The notes beneath the pieces were generated by a model. The model saw only the letters and a program-made list of their open reading frames with translations. It did not search any database and was not told the DNA's origin. Made by a program: the position numbers and the translations under genes. Positions 8,570 to 16,628 of a stretch of DNA of 64,000 bases are shown one piece after another. This DNA is from an uncultured Methanomassiliicoccales archaeon (GTDB taxonomy: Archaea; Thermoplasmatota; Thermoplasmata; Methanomassiliicoccales; Methanomethylophilaceae). Within the stretch, counting starts at the first letter, position 1. Each line of letters starts with the position of its first letter. The DNA is taken from positions 124,001-188,000 of the forward strand of contig CAUFXM010000004.1 in assembly GCA_959597175.1 (NCBI GenBank). The letters are read 5' to 3'.

Positions 8570-9577
8570 TCACCGTTTGTGCTTCAAAAGCGTTTGAACC
8601 GTTTTCCCGAGCTCCAGCATGGAGCCGTCAGGCAGGCCGGTGTCTATGCTGGTCCATATCGGCACATCCATCAGGATGTGCTCACCGGTGACGCACGACG
8701 TCCCGTGATCCACGAAGTAGACCACGTTCTCCACGTCCGGGAAGTACTTCTCCATGAGGCGGTCGGTCTCCTCCAGCACAGCCTTCTTCTTGAAAGGGTC
8801 TTTCTGGTGGCTGTACTCGTCAACCTCGTCGATGTGGAGGAACACGTTGCCCCTCTCCAGGGCCTCGGCGGCTATCGGGAACCTGGGCTCTATGTCGTCC
8901 ACTATGTGCGTCTCCATCCTCAGGGATGCGCAGATGCCCATCGACGTCGGACTGTCGGACACGGCAGTCATGGGCATGAGCTCCGGGAACGGGGGGTACT
9001 GGCGTCCGAACTTGCCACATCCCCATGGATATCCCGTGATGCCGTTCATCTCCGAGGCCACGGTCTCCACGAGCCTTCCCAGGTCCCCAGGCACCTCCTT
9101 GTAGGGGGCGTCCACCGGCGGGGCTGGCAGGTCGGGGACGTCGTCGCTCTCCATCGTCAGGACCGCGCGTCCCTCGATGAAGAACTTAATCGCAGGGTCG
9201 TGGCCGGACAGCATGTCGATGTGGGACATTATCCTCCTCTCGAGCTCGTCCTTTATCGAGTCGGTGTCGTAGCACCAGTGCACCATCCCGTTCCCTATCT
9301 CGGCGGGGCTCAGGCGGTACGCTGTGCGTTTAGGGTCCTGGATCGGGAGACCGAGGCCGAGCGCCTCCAGGGCCGCGCGTGGGATCTCGGGCGGATGCCC
9401 GGTGAAGAACTCGTTCAGGAAGAGCTGGGTGTATCCGCGCCCGGTGGTCTTGAGCCTGTGGACGGCCTTGCTCTCGAGATACGGCATCTCCGCAACCTCG
9501 ACGGGTTTCCTGCCGTCCATGAGCGGGTTGGGGTCGTCCTCGGCCCCGTCCAGCAGGACGAAAAGTGTGTTGCTCAT
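8570..9577 (-). CDS. Divergent cofactor-independent phosphoglycerate mutase-like protein (alkaline phosphatase superfamily)
   Basis: It resembles archaeal ApgM: the N-terminal metal motif LFVLLDGAEDDPNP, the stretch ALEALGLGLPI, the STSMG-like block SDSPTSMGICASL, NVFLHIDEVDEYSHQ and the late metal site YFVDHGTS. At 335 residues it is clearly shorter than typical ApgM (about 400). The segment that normally carries the nucleophilic serine reads GRGYTQLFL, so threonine may take that place. Its start overlaps the hypF stop by 4 bp and it ends 4 bases before cobT. The family would suggest glycolysis, but the operon suggests a phosphatase step in cobamide synthesis such as alpha-ribazole phosphate dephosphorylation. 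That role is inference. Confidence 0.65.
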   Translation of the reverse strand: MSNTLFVLLDGAEDDPNPLMDGRKPVEVAEMPYLESKAVHRLKTTGRGYTQLFLNEFFTGHPPEIPRAALEALGLGLPIQDPKRTAYRLSPAEIGNGMVHWCYDTDSIKDELERRIMSHIDMLSGHDPAIKFFIEGRAVLTMESDDVPDLPAPPVDAPYKEVPGDLGRLVETVASEMNGITGYPWGCGKFGRQYPPFPELMPMTAVSDSPTSMGICASLRMETHIVDDIEPRFPIAAEALERGNVFLHIDEVDEYSHQKDPFKKKAVLEETDRLMEKYFPDVENVVYFVDHGTSCVTGEHILMDVPIWTSIDTGLPDGSMLELGKTVQTLLKHKR

Positions 9578-11754
9578 TGTATCCTCCTCAGGGCTATCGC
9601 GGCCTGGCCGACCGAGATGCCCCCGTCCCCGTTGGGGACGTCTTCATGCATCGCGATAGGATGGAGGGATGATATAACCATATCTTCGAACATCCTGGAG
9701 ATGACCCCGTTCACCGACACCCCGCCGGTGATCCCGATGTGGTCGAGCCCGGTCCTTTCGGATTCCTGGATGGATGATTGGACCAGCTCACTCATCACGT
9801 TATATATGATGGAGTATGCCGCATCCTCCTTCCTGACGGAGCCGTCGATCCTGTCGAAGAGGTGGGCTGTCTTCACCACGCCGTTCACCGTCTCGGTCTC
9901 GAAGCCCTTCACCAGCTCTCCCCTGGCAAGCATGGGCTCCAGCCTCATGGCCGGCTCGCCGTCGTAGGTCCTCTCCCTGCACACCCCGAGCGCATACGCC
10001 AGGGCGTCCAGCAGCCTCCCCATGGACGAGCTCTTGACGCTCCTTTCCATGAGCTTGGTGAGCACCGCGGCGTCCCTGTCGGCGAAGTCGTTGTTCTCGG
10101 TGCCGTTCATCGCGTCAATGGCGAACTTCAGCCTGCGGAGGTCGTACAGGGCCCTGTCCGATCCCAGCAGCGGGATGTATTCCAGATGGGCGACCCTCCT
10201 GTAACCAGAGTAGTCGGCGGAGAGGACCTCCCCTCCCCAGGCCATGCCGTCGTCCCCGTGGCCGGTGCCGTCCAGGGTCAGGGCCACGCAGCCGTCGATG
10301 TGGTTGTCGGCCATCAGCGACGCCGCATGCGCCCAATGGTGCTGGACCTCCACTAGCTCGGCCCCGTACTCCTCCGCCATGGCTTTCCCAAGCCTCCTGT
10401 TGGCGTATCCCGGGTGCAGGTCCACCGCAAACACCTCCGGCTCGCACCCCACGAATCCGATCTGTGTGCGCACGGCCTCCTCCAGGTACTCCGGTACCCC
10501 GACCTTCTCGCCGTTACCGATGTACTGGGTGGGCCAGATTCTCCCGCCAGAGGCCACGGAGCCAGTGAGGTTCTCCTGGGCGCCCAGTGCCACTGCGTCG
10601 CCCGTCATCATGATGTCAAGTCCGAAGGGAATGCTCCCTCTGGATCTGCGGAGGTACTGGGTCCTGCCCCGGCCGGTGCCGTCGCAGTAAACCCTCAGGA
10701 CCGTGTCGTCTGCGCGGTTCAGGATAGGCTGGTTGTGCAGCAGGTACGCGTCGGCGTTCAGCTCCTTGGCCCTGGTATCGTCGGTTACCATCGGCTCCCC
10801 GGGGACGTTGGCCGAGGTCATGACCAGCGCGTCGTGCTCAAGGTACGAGAACAGCAGGTGATGCATGCCGGTGTACGGGAGGAACATCCCTATGTTGTCC
10901 AGGCCGGGGGACGCCAGCTCGGTCTCCTCCCTGTCCCTCTTCCTCACCAGGACGATCGGACGCTGCGGCGATATCAGCAGTCTCTCCTCGTCGGGGGTGG
11001 GTGAGGCGTATCTCGCAAGTGCTTCCATGTCCCTGGCCATGACGGCGAAGGGCTTGTTCCTCCTGCCGTACCACTTCCTCATCTCCCCGATCGCGTCGAG
11101 GTTGCAGCAGATGTGCATCCCTCCCCAGCCCTTGACGACGGCTCTCTTCCCCTCGTCCAGCATGCGTGCCAGGTTCTCGATGGGGTCGCCCCCCACCGGG
11201 GTGCCGTCCTGCAGTTCCAGCCTGTATCCGGGGCCGCACCTCGGGCAGCATATCGTCTGGTGATGGAACCTCCTGTCCGACGGGTCGGAGAACTCCCCTG
11301 CGCAGTCCGGGCACAGGGGGAAGGAGTCCATGGATGTGAGCGGGCGGTCGTAGGGCATCCCCTTCAGAAGGGTGAACCTGGGCCCGCAGTCCGTGCATGT
11401 GGTGAACGGGTACAGGTGCCTCCGTCCCGGGGAGAAGATCTCCTCCACGCACCTGTCGCAGACGGCGCTGTCCGCCGGGATCGACGCCCCCGCGCCCTTT
11501 CCGGAGGAGTGGACTATCGAGAAGCCCCCTCCTCTGGTGTAGGGGATGTCCTCCCGGGCGACGGACCTTATCGAGGCCAGAGGCGGAAGGTCCGACATCA
11601 GCGCCCCGAGGAGCTCGTCGCCCCTGTCAGTGTCTATTATCACCGACGACCCGTCGTTACGGACGGTGCCGGACGCCCCGACGCGCTGGGCGGCGCGGTA
11701 GACCGCGGGCCTGAACCCCACGCCCTGGACGGTTCCGGTGATCGTCAGCCTCAT
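9574..11754 (-). CDS. hypF: Carbamoyltransferase HypF, [NiFe]-hydrogenase maturation
   Basis: HypF makes the thiocarbamate on HypE that becomes the cyanide ligand of the [NiFe] centre. All four modules are visible. They are an acylphosphatase domain (residues 1-85, GTVQGVGFRPAVYRAA), paired zinc fingers (CDRC, CTDCGPRF, CPDC, CCPRCG, about 105-180), a YrdC-like domain (about 195-370) and a Kae1-like carbamoyl-transfer domain with VQHHWAHAAS and the sugar-kinase-like LTLDGTGHGDDG (about 385-726). The length of 726 is normal. It is the first gene of an operon with the PGM-like gene and cobT. The remaining partners HypA and HypD lie at 47-48 kb; HypB, HypC and HypE are not in the window. Confidence 0.95.
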   Translation of the reverse strand: MRLTITGTVQGVGFRPAVYRAAQRVGASGTVRNDGSSVIIDTDRGDELLGALMSDLPPLASIRSVAREDIPYTRGGGFSIVHSSGKGAGASIPADSAVCDRCVEEIFSPGRRHLYPFTTCTDCGPRFTLLKGMPYDRPLTSMDSFPLCPDCAGEFSDPSDRRFHHQTICCPRCGPGYRLELQDGTPVGGDPIENLARMLDEGKRAVVKGWGGMHICCNLDAIGEMRKWYGRRNKPFAVMARDMEALARYASPTPDEERLLISPQRPIVLVRKRDREETELASPGLDNIGMFLPYTGMHHLLFSYLEHDALVMTSANVPGEPMVTDDTRAKELNADAYLLHNQPILNRADDTVLRVYCDGTGRGRTQYLRRSRGSIPFGLDIMMTGDAVALGAQENLTGSVASGGRIWPTQYIGNGEKVGVPEYLEEAVRTQIGFVGCEPEVFAVDLHPGYANRRLGKAMAEEYGAELVEVQHHWAHAASLMADNHIDGCVALTLDGTGHGDDGMAWGGEVLSADYSGYRRVAHLEYIPLLGSDRALYDLRRLKFAIDAMNGTENNDFADRDAAVLTKLMERSVKSSSMGRLLDALAYALGVCRERTYDGEPAMRLEPMLARGELVKGFETETVNGVVKTAHLFDRIDGSVRKEDAAYSIIYNVMSELVQSSIQESERTGLDHIGITGGVSVNGVISRMFEDMVISSLHPIAMHEDVPNGDGGISVGQAAIALRRIQ

Positions 11755-11835
11755 GGGTGGGTGTATGTCCCACCGTCGATAATGAACTTCTCGGAGAAAG
11801 GGGGTGAAGGTGGGAGGGTGAGCCCCCTCCCTGTT

Positions 11836-12717
11836 TCAGAACTTGCCGTTGTCGTTGGCGCTCTGGGAGGGGATCTGGGACACTACGTCCCAGTGCTCGA
11901 CGATCTTGCCGTCCTCGACCCTCCAGAGGTCGTAGAAGGCGGTGTTCGCCTCGCCCCCTGTCTCGCCCATGTTGCCCTGGCTCACAGCGAGGACGAAGTT
12001 CCCGCAGGCCAGCACCATGTGGACCTTGTCGTAGCGCATCTCCTGCCCGGCGGCGGACAGGTCCCCGAGTGCGGATACCAGGGAGTCCACCCCGTCGGCG
12101 ATGCCGGTGTTGTGCTGGATGTACTCGTTCCCGTTGAAGTAGCTGGACATGTTGCCCAGGTTGTTCCCTATCATCACGTCCTGGAGGAAGCGGATGATCA
12201 GGTTCCTGTTCTGTTCGGTGATGTCGGTGTCCTCCACGGCGGTGTACCCGTCGGTCTGGGTGCGTCCGGAGGGGTTGGGGTCCGCCTTGGCGGCGAGGTT
12301 GTCCCAGTGCTCGGCTATCAGCCCGTCTTCGAAGCGGAAGATGTCGAAGCCGACCTGTTCGCCGGCACCGGCGAAGTTGTAGACGGTCTGGAGGAACACG
12401 TAGTTCTCGTCCTCGAAGGCGCGGACGTTATCCACGGTGGTCGCCACGGGGGCGGCGGCCAGTCCCTGGACGGACGCGATGAACGCGTCCCTGCCGGTGG
12501 CGTAGTCGGGGTTGTGCTGGATATATCCTTCAGCCATGTACTGCATGGCAGGGCCGGTGTCACCGGTCTCGAAGCTCCCTATCACTGACAGCGCCTTCTC
12601 TGTGTTGGTCATGCCGGGCTCATCGGAGTCCTGTCCGTCGGGGATCGCGTATCCGACGCAGATCCCGGCGGCGAGGGCGATGACCACCGCGATGACCGCT
12701 GTAATCTTGTTGTTCAT
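11836..12717 (-). CDS. Membrane-anchored protein with two SnoaL/NTF2-like domains
   Basis: An N-terminal hydrophobic segment (ITAVIAVVIALAAGICVGYA, residues 4-23) should act as signal anchor and place the rest outside the cell. Two repeats of the SnoaL-like fold follow, each with the sequence pattern YIQHNP / YIQHNTG and ending in a WD-type strand (AEHWDNLA and VEHWDVVS). SnoaL proteins are small-molecule binding or cyclase-like folds; the substrate is unknown. The ATG at 12717 was chosen because it leads directly into the signal segment; an ATG 14 codons upstream is possible. The gene is divergent from the HxlR regulator, and the shared palindrome (12814-12829) suggests HxlR controls it. Confidence 0.75.
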   Translation of the reverse strand: MNNKITAVIAVVIALAAGICVGYAIPDGQDSDEPGMTNTEKALSVIGSFETGDTGPAMQYMAEGYIQHNPDYATGRDAFIASVQGLAAAPVATTVDNVRAFEDENYVFLQTVYNFAGAGEQVGFDIFRFEDGLIAEHWDNLAAKADPNPSGRTQTDGYTAVEDTDITEQNRNLIIRFLQDVMIGNNLGNMSSYFNGNEYIQHNTGIADGVDSLVSALGDLSAAGQEMRYDKVHMVLACGNFVLAVSQGNMGETGGEANTAFYDLWRVEDGKIVEHWDVVSQIPSQSANDNGKF

Positions 12718-12813
12718 CTCTCTTGCCTCTCTGTCGTTTGTCGACCGTGTCGGTCTCATGAGGTGAGAAGCGTTCCGACTATTTGTTGTGCCCAGAAACC
12801 CCGTGGTGAGGCT

Positions 12814-12829
12814 GTAACCAGTGGGTAAC
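12814..12829. promoter_or_regulatory. Candidate HxlR operator A (GTAACC-AGTG-GGTAAC)
   Basis: A 6+4+6 inverted repeat with one mismatch in the left arm lies between the divergent SnoaL-like and HxlR genes. It is 57 bases upstream of the hxlR start and about 97 upstream of the SnoaL start. The same element occurs at two other promoters of this locus (15488-15503 and 15628-15643). A second, overlapping inverted repeat CCAGT-N5-ACTGG spans 12818-12832. Confidence 0.6.
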
Positions 12830-12885
12830 TGGGCGTTCCAGTTGGTTCGTCAGAAGGAAATACGGGTCCCGCGGATACCGTCCCC

Positions 12886-13224
12886 ATGATAACAGAACTT
12901 CCACCGTGCCCCGTGGAGACCGCCCTTCTGGTCATCGGGGACAAGTGGGTGGTCCTCATCATAAGGGACCTGAGGACCGGGACGAAGAGGTTCGGGGAGC
13001 TGCTTAAGTCCGTCACAGGCGTGTCGCAGAAGGTTCTGACCGAGAAGCTCCGTTCGATGGAGGAGAGGGGGCTCATCACGAGGCACGTCTACCCGGAGGT
13101 GCCCCCGAGGGTCGAGTACAGCCTCACCGAGCTGGGGGAGTCCCTGTACCCCATCCTCGACTCGTTGGAGGACTGGGGCTGGGGCTACAAGAAGATGGTG
13201 GCGGAGACCACCCATTCAGTCTGA
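12886..13224 (+). CDS. HxlR-family winged-helix transcriptional regulator
   Basis: The 112-residue protein has the HxlR opening CPVETALLVIGDKWVVLIIRDL, with the conserved Cys at position 8 just before the winged helix. It then has RFGELLKSVTGVSQKVLTEKL as the recognition region and EYSLTELGESLYPIL as the wing and dimer helix. HxlR proteins often sense electrophiles, disulfide stress or quinones through that cysteine. The start lies about 27 bases after a weak TATA-like element (AAATACGG), suggesting a leaderless transcript. It is divergent from the SnoaL-like gene and converges on the sirtuin gene with a 9-bp tail overlap. It is the obvious candidate to bind the repeated palindrome in this locus. 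Confidence 0.88.
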   Translation: MITELPPCPVETALLVIGDKWVVLIIRDLRTGTKRFGELLKSVTGVSQKVLTEKLRSMEERGLITRHVYPEVPPRVEYSLTELGESLYPILDSLEDWGWGYKKMVAETTHSV

Positions 13225-14067
13225 CACGGCCATCAGGGCCTCCCTGATGTCCATGTTGATGCCGGCGGACCTCCTCCTGATGGCGTCCGGCACCTGGCAG
13301 CTGCCGAGGCTCACGCAGGCGTAGTGGGAGTCGCGGTTGTCGGCGGACATCCGCCAGAACGGGAACTTGATGATCCCCGGTGTGTTGTAGCCGACTCCGA
13401 GCTCCAGGTACAGGGTCTTCCCGCGCATCGCCTCCCTGGCGAAGCCAGTGTACCTCTCTGCTGCCCTGTGCCAGCCCTCGTCCTCGACGAAGGTGTCGTC
13501 GCAGCGGAGGTTCATGGTCATGGGTCTCCCGCACACAGGGCATCTGGGCACAAGTTCCGAAGGCACCCTCATGTCCTCCTGCTCCGCGACCATCCTGCGG
13601 ACAACGGACTCGTTGTCGTAGGTCCACCTGCGGCACGGTCCCGAGCACTGCCAGAGGCCGTAGTCTCCCTGGGTGTAGAACAGCCTGGACTTATCGAATC
13701 CGAATCTTTGGAAGCAGTGGTCCACGTTCGTTGTGAGCACGAAGTAGTCCCTCCCTTTCAGCAGGTCAAGCAGGGTTGCGTAGGTGCCGTTGTCCTCGAA
13801 CTCGTAGCGGTCCATCATGATCGCCCGGCTCCAGTACGCCCATTTCTCCTCGGGGCAGCTGTACTCCCTGAACCCGGCGGCGTACATGCTGGGGTCGTGG
13901 TACCTGGCGATGAAGTCGGGGAACGCGTCCTCGTACCTGGGGCCGGTGCCGACCATGCCCGCGGCCGCGGATAGCCCGGCTCCAGCACCCACGAGGATCC
14001 TGTCGGACCCATCTATCCATTCTCTGAGGTTCTCAAGCTCTTCCGAGAAGCTCTCTGTATATGTCAT
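13216..14067 (-). CDS. SirTM-class (macrodomain-linked) sirtuin, predicted protein ADP-ribosyltransferase
   Basis: The Rossmann motif GAGAGLS is at residues 27-33, the NAD-site motif TTNVDH at 112-117, and zinc cysteines at 141, 145, 176 and 179. Ordinary deacylase sirtuins have a catalytic His before the zinc module; here the position is Gln133 in YTQGDYG. This replacement and linkage to a macrodomain gene are hallmarks of the SirTM class, known from Staphylococcus and Streptococcus to ADP-ribosylate a lipoylated GcvH-like protein. The ATG at 14067 has a strong AGGAGGAGG site 5 bases upstream and overlaps the macrodomain gene by 35 bp. No GcvH-L or lipoate ligase gene is beside it, so its target is unknown. 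Confidence 0.85.
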   Translation of the reverse strand: MTYTESFSEELENLREWIDGSDRILVGAGAGLSAAAGMVGTGPRYEDAFPDFIARYHDPSMYAAGFREYSCPEEKWAYWSRAIMMDRYEFEDNGTYATLLDLLKGRDYFVLTTNVDHCFQRFGFDKSRLFYTQGDYGLWQCSGPCRRWTYDNESVVRRMVAEQEDMRVPSELVPRCPVCGRPMTMNLRCDDTFVEDEGWHRAAERYTGFAREAMRGKTLYLELGVGYNTPGIIKFPFWRMSADNRDSHYACVSLGSCQVPDAIRRRSAGINMDIREALMAVSD

Positions 14068-14800
14068 GGTCCTCCTCCTTGAAGACGTCGAACACCACCC
14101 TGGTGTCCGGATGTCCGGCAAGATGTTCCCTCACTGCGGAGACCGCGATCTCTGCCGCCCTGCGGTTGGGGAAGCGGAACTCCCCGGTGGAGATGCAACA
14201 GAACGCAACCGTGCGGAGGCCGTTCGACTCGGCGGCGTCCAGACACGACCTGTAACATGAGCGGAGCGCTTCCTCGTCGGCGTCGGTCACACTCCCCGTT
14301 ATCATGGGCCCTACGGTGTGTATGACCTTCCTGCAGGGGAGGTTGTAGGCATCGGTCACCCTGGCCCCTCCCACGGGTTCGCTCCTGCCGCCCATGATGC
14401 GGGCGCACTCCATCCTGAGCTGCATGCCTGCGTAGGTGTGGATGGCGTTATCTATGCACCTGTGGCAGGGGATGAAGCACCCCAGCATGCCGCTGTTGGC
14501 CGCGTTGACGATCGCATCGCATCTCAGGGTGGTTATGTCTCCCCTCCAGAGGGCGATCCCGTCACGGAATCCCAGGCCGTCTGCGTCGGTGATCCCTCTC
14601 TTCTCTGAGATCCCCGAAAGCAGTCTGTCCTGGATTCTCAGGACGTCGTCGGGGACCGGAACGGGCTTCCTCACGTTCATGAGGGAGCGGAGCAGCCCCC
14701 AGCGTTCCTCCGGGTCGTCAGGAACGTCCACCCTGACGCCCACGTCCCTGGACAGGGAGCCGATCAGGAACGCCACGTCCTCATCGGTAGGCACGCTCAT
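14033..14800 (-). CDS. Zinc-type macrodomain protein, predicted ADP-ribosyl hydrolase
   Basis: This is a 255-residue protein with an N-terminal helical part (1-80) and a macrodomain (about 83-255). Ligand-binding motifs are WRGDITTL (85-92), VNAANSG (98-104) and ISTGEFRFP (203-211). The insertion GCFIPCHRCIDNAIH (107-121) has the Cys/His pattern of the zinc-containing macrodomains that are found with SirTM sirtuins and remove ADP-ribose from their targets. The ATG at 14800 forms an ATGA overlap with the preceding flavoprotein gene. The partner sirtuin starts inside its 3' end, so writer and eraser are made together. Identity is well supported; the natural substrate is not known. Confidence 0.87.
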   Translation of the reverse strand: MSVPTDEDVAFLIGSLSRDVGVRVDVPDDPEERWGLLRSLMNVRKPVPVPDDVLRIQDRLLSGISEKRGITDADGLGFRDGIALWRGDITTLRCDAIVNAANSGMLGCFIPCHRCIDNAIHTYAGMQLRMECARIMGGRSEPVGGARVTDAYNLPCRKVIHTVGPMITGSVTDADEEALRSCYRSCLDAAESNGLRTVAFCCISTGEFRFPNRRAAEIAVSAVREHLAGHPDTRVVFDVFKEEDHDIYRELLGRA

Positions 14801-15450
14801 GCGCGCCTCCCGACCGTCACCGCCCCCGAGGGACAGGCGGTCATGCAGTTGCCGCATCTCAGGCATCTCCCCTGGACGATCCTGAATGGGACGGAGGTCG
14901 GGTCTATGCACGACTGGGGGCACACATCCAGGCAGACCCCGCACCCTGTGCAGGCGGCGTCGATCGCATAGGTCCTTCCATCAGCGGAGAAGCCTCCGAA
15001 TGAGAACCCGTCCCTCTCAATGGGTCTGACGGAGAGGTCGAACCATTCGCCGCTCCCACGATGGATGCGGAAGACGGTGAGGGCCATGCGTGACTCCTCC
15101 GTCGGATAGATCTGATACATGTACGGGTTGGCTTCCAGCAGGTCGTCCAGTCTGTCGGGGACCTCCACCACATCCCCAGTCAGGGTGATCGATCTGGATG
15201 TCATGGTCGTATCGCCCTTGATCCCGGTGACGGACACACGTCCCGTGGACTTGAGCCTCCGATATAGGTCCTTGCCACGTGCGGTGAGGAAGTACACGCC
15301 CTGTTCGTCGGCGAGCATCATATCCACAGCGCAGGTGCGCGGGTACCCGTCACCGTCTACGGTGGCGAGCACGGTGGTGTGGATGTCGTCGACGAGTCTG
15401 CGCAGATACAGATGGGCTTTCTCGTCGTCTCTTTTGATAGAATCTGTCAT
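14797..15450 (-). CDS. Pyridoxamine-5'-phosphate-oxidase-like flavoprotein fused to a 2[4Fe-4S] ferredoxin
   Basis: Residues 1-150 form a PNPOx-like split-barrel domain expected to bind FMN (HTTVLATVDGDGYPRTCAVD; VYFLTARGKDLYRRLK). Residues 165-215 hold two four-cysteine clusters, CTGCGVCLDVCP and CLRCGNCMTACP, typical of bacterial ferredoxin. The protein is probably a cytosolic redox enzyme or electron carrier. It heads the operon with the macrodomain and SirTM genes, with a 4-bp overlap. The transcript is probably leaderless: a CTTAAG element lies about 26 bases before the ATG on the minus strand. Candidate operator B (15488-15503) sits just upstream of that element. Confidence 0.85.
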   Translation of the reverse strand: MTDSIKRDDEKAHLYLRRLVDDIHTTVLATVDGDGYPRTCAVDMMLADEQGVYFLTARGKDLYRRLKSTGRVSVTGIKGDTTMTSRSITLTGDVVEVPDRLDDLLEANPYMYQIYPTEESRMALTVFRIHRGSGEWFDLSVRPIERDGFSFGGFSADGRTYAIDAACTGCGVCLDVCPQSCIDPTSVPFRIVQGRCLRCGNCMTACPSGAVTVGRRA

Positions 15451-15487
15451 TGGGAATCACAACGACGAACTGCTCTTAAGCTACTCA

Positions 15488-15503
15488 GTTACCGGTCGGT
15501 AAC
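15488..15503. promoter_or_regulatory. Candidate HxlR operator B (GTTACC-GGTC-GGTAAC)
   Basis: A perfect 6+4+6 inverted repeat is placed directly upstream of the TATA-like element of the flavoprotein-macrodomain-SirTM operon. It is the best copy of the element that also appears at 12814-12829 and 15628-15643. The position fits control of transcription-factor access at the promoter. Confidence 0.65.
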
Positions 15504-15627
15504 AATCCGTCTTCATAGAAGAACCTACAATTAATTTTGTAATCATTCGATCAGGTATACCGGATTCATGGGGTTCGTGGGCGGTTATCCGTCAGAATCC
15601 CTCGGCCTCATCATCATTTTGCCAATG

Positions 15628-15643
15628 GTTACCCAGCGGTGAC
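15628..15643. promoter_or_regulatory. Candidate HxlR operator C (GTTACC-CAGC-GGTGAC)
   Basis: A 6+4+6 inverted repeat with one mismatch lies 87 bases before the MBL-like gene start. A second perfect inverted repeat, ACCAG-GTTT-CTGGT (15653-15666), follows and overlaps the start of the TTAATACAAATAC promoter-like stretch. The pair suggests cooperative binding. Confidence 0.55.
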
Positions 15644-15729
15644 TATCTAACTACCAGGTTTCTGGTTAATACAAATACACTCCGATGCATCTACCTGCTG
15701 AGACCGACACGGTCGAGGAGAAAACGAAA

Positions 15730-16539
15730 ATGAACAGCAAGACAACGGAACTGAAGAACGGCGCAGTGACTGTCATCGACGGGGGCAAGCTCCGCATCCA
15801 TGTGTACAACACAAAGGACGCCATCGACGACCAGGTGATCGTGGTGGAGAAGCCCCATATGATCAGGAAGGGAGGCAAGGGGGTCGTGATCGAGCTCCCC
15901 TGCTTCAAGGACAGCATCGCCGAGATGACCCAGTACCTCGAGGATCAGGGGATCGAGGTGGAGGGCAAGATGGTGTCGTACCATGCTGCCGGAGACTCCT
16001 TCCTCCCGGATGTCAAGGCGTACATGACCGAGAGCGCTCACAAGTACAACACCGTAGGTGGGGGGAGGGGACTCATCACCAACTTCACAGGGGCCTTCGG
16101 GGACGCCTTCGATTCCACCGTCACGGAGGACGGCGAGAGGATAGGCGCCGGGAAGCTGAGCATTGCCGGCATCGACATGGTCATCAACCCCGACAGCGAC
16201 GCCTACGAGGTGGAGATCCCCGAGATGAAGGCCGTCTACATGCACATGCTCGGTCACGACTGCCACTCAATCGTAGCCGGTGCCGGTCACGCGGATGCGA
16301 TCATCGTCAACCTGAAGGGCTACCTGGACAGGGGCTTCGAGATCTTCCTCTCCGCCCACTACGGGCCCGAGACCAGGGAGGATGTGGAGACCAAGATCGC
16401 TTATCTGGAGAATCTCAAGTCCATCGCCAGCGGATGTTCCAGCGCCGAAGAGTTCAAGCAGAAGGTGAACGAGGCCTGTCCCGGATACTCCGGAGCCAAC
16501 TATCTGGACATGACCGCCGGGTTCTTCTTCCCCCAGTGA
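15730..16539 (+). CDS. Predicted metallo-beta-lactamase-fold-like protein without the HxHxDH motif
   Basis: The protein has 269 residues and no signal peptide. The central part MHMLGHDCHSIVAGAGHADA and the C-terminal FEIFLSAHYGPETREDVETK contain His residues in an arrangement reminiscent of an MBL-fold relative, but the classical HxHxDH signature is not visible. Catalytic activity is therefore uncertain. The ATG at 15730 has GAGGAG about 9 bases upstream; an ATG 15 codons earlier lacks such a site. The gene is divergent from the flavoprotein operon, and operator C in its promoter suggests the same regulator. A strong terminator follows. Confidence 0.55.
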   Translation: MNSKTTELKNGAVTVIDGGKLRIHVYNTKDAIDDQVIVVEKPHMIRKGGKGVVIELPCFKDSIAEMTQYLEDQGIEVEGKMVSYHAAGDSFLPDVKAYMTESAHKYNTVGGGRGLITNFTGAFGDAFDSTVTEDGERIGAGKLSIAGIDMVINPDSDAYEVEIPEMKAVYMHMLGHDCHSIVAGAGHADAIIVNLKGYLDRGFEIFLSAHYGPETREDVETKIAYLENLKSIASGCSSAEEFKQKVNEACPGYSGANYLDMTAGFFFPQ

Positions 16540-16562
16540 GGGCGTAGAAGGAAAAACAAACA

Positions 16563-16590
16563 GGACGGGGGTTGTACCCCCGTCCGTTTT
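16563..16590 (+). terminator. Rho-independent-like terminator
   Basis: GGACGGGGG (16563-16571) and CCCCCGTCC (16577-16585) form a perfect 9-bp stem with a TTGTA loop, followed by GTTTT. It ends the MBL-like transcript and separates it from the convergent ArsD-like gene. Confidence 0.8.
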
Positions 16591-16628
16591 CATCGATTCT
16601 ATAACGATGCGCGGATATCGACCCAGGA

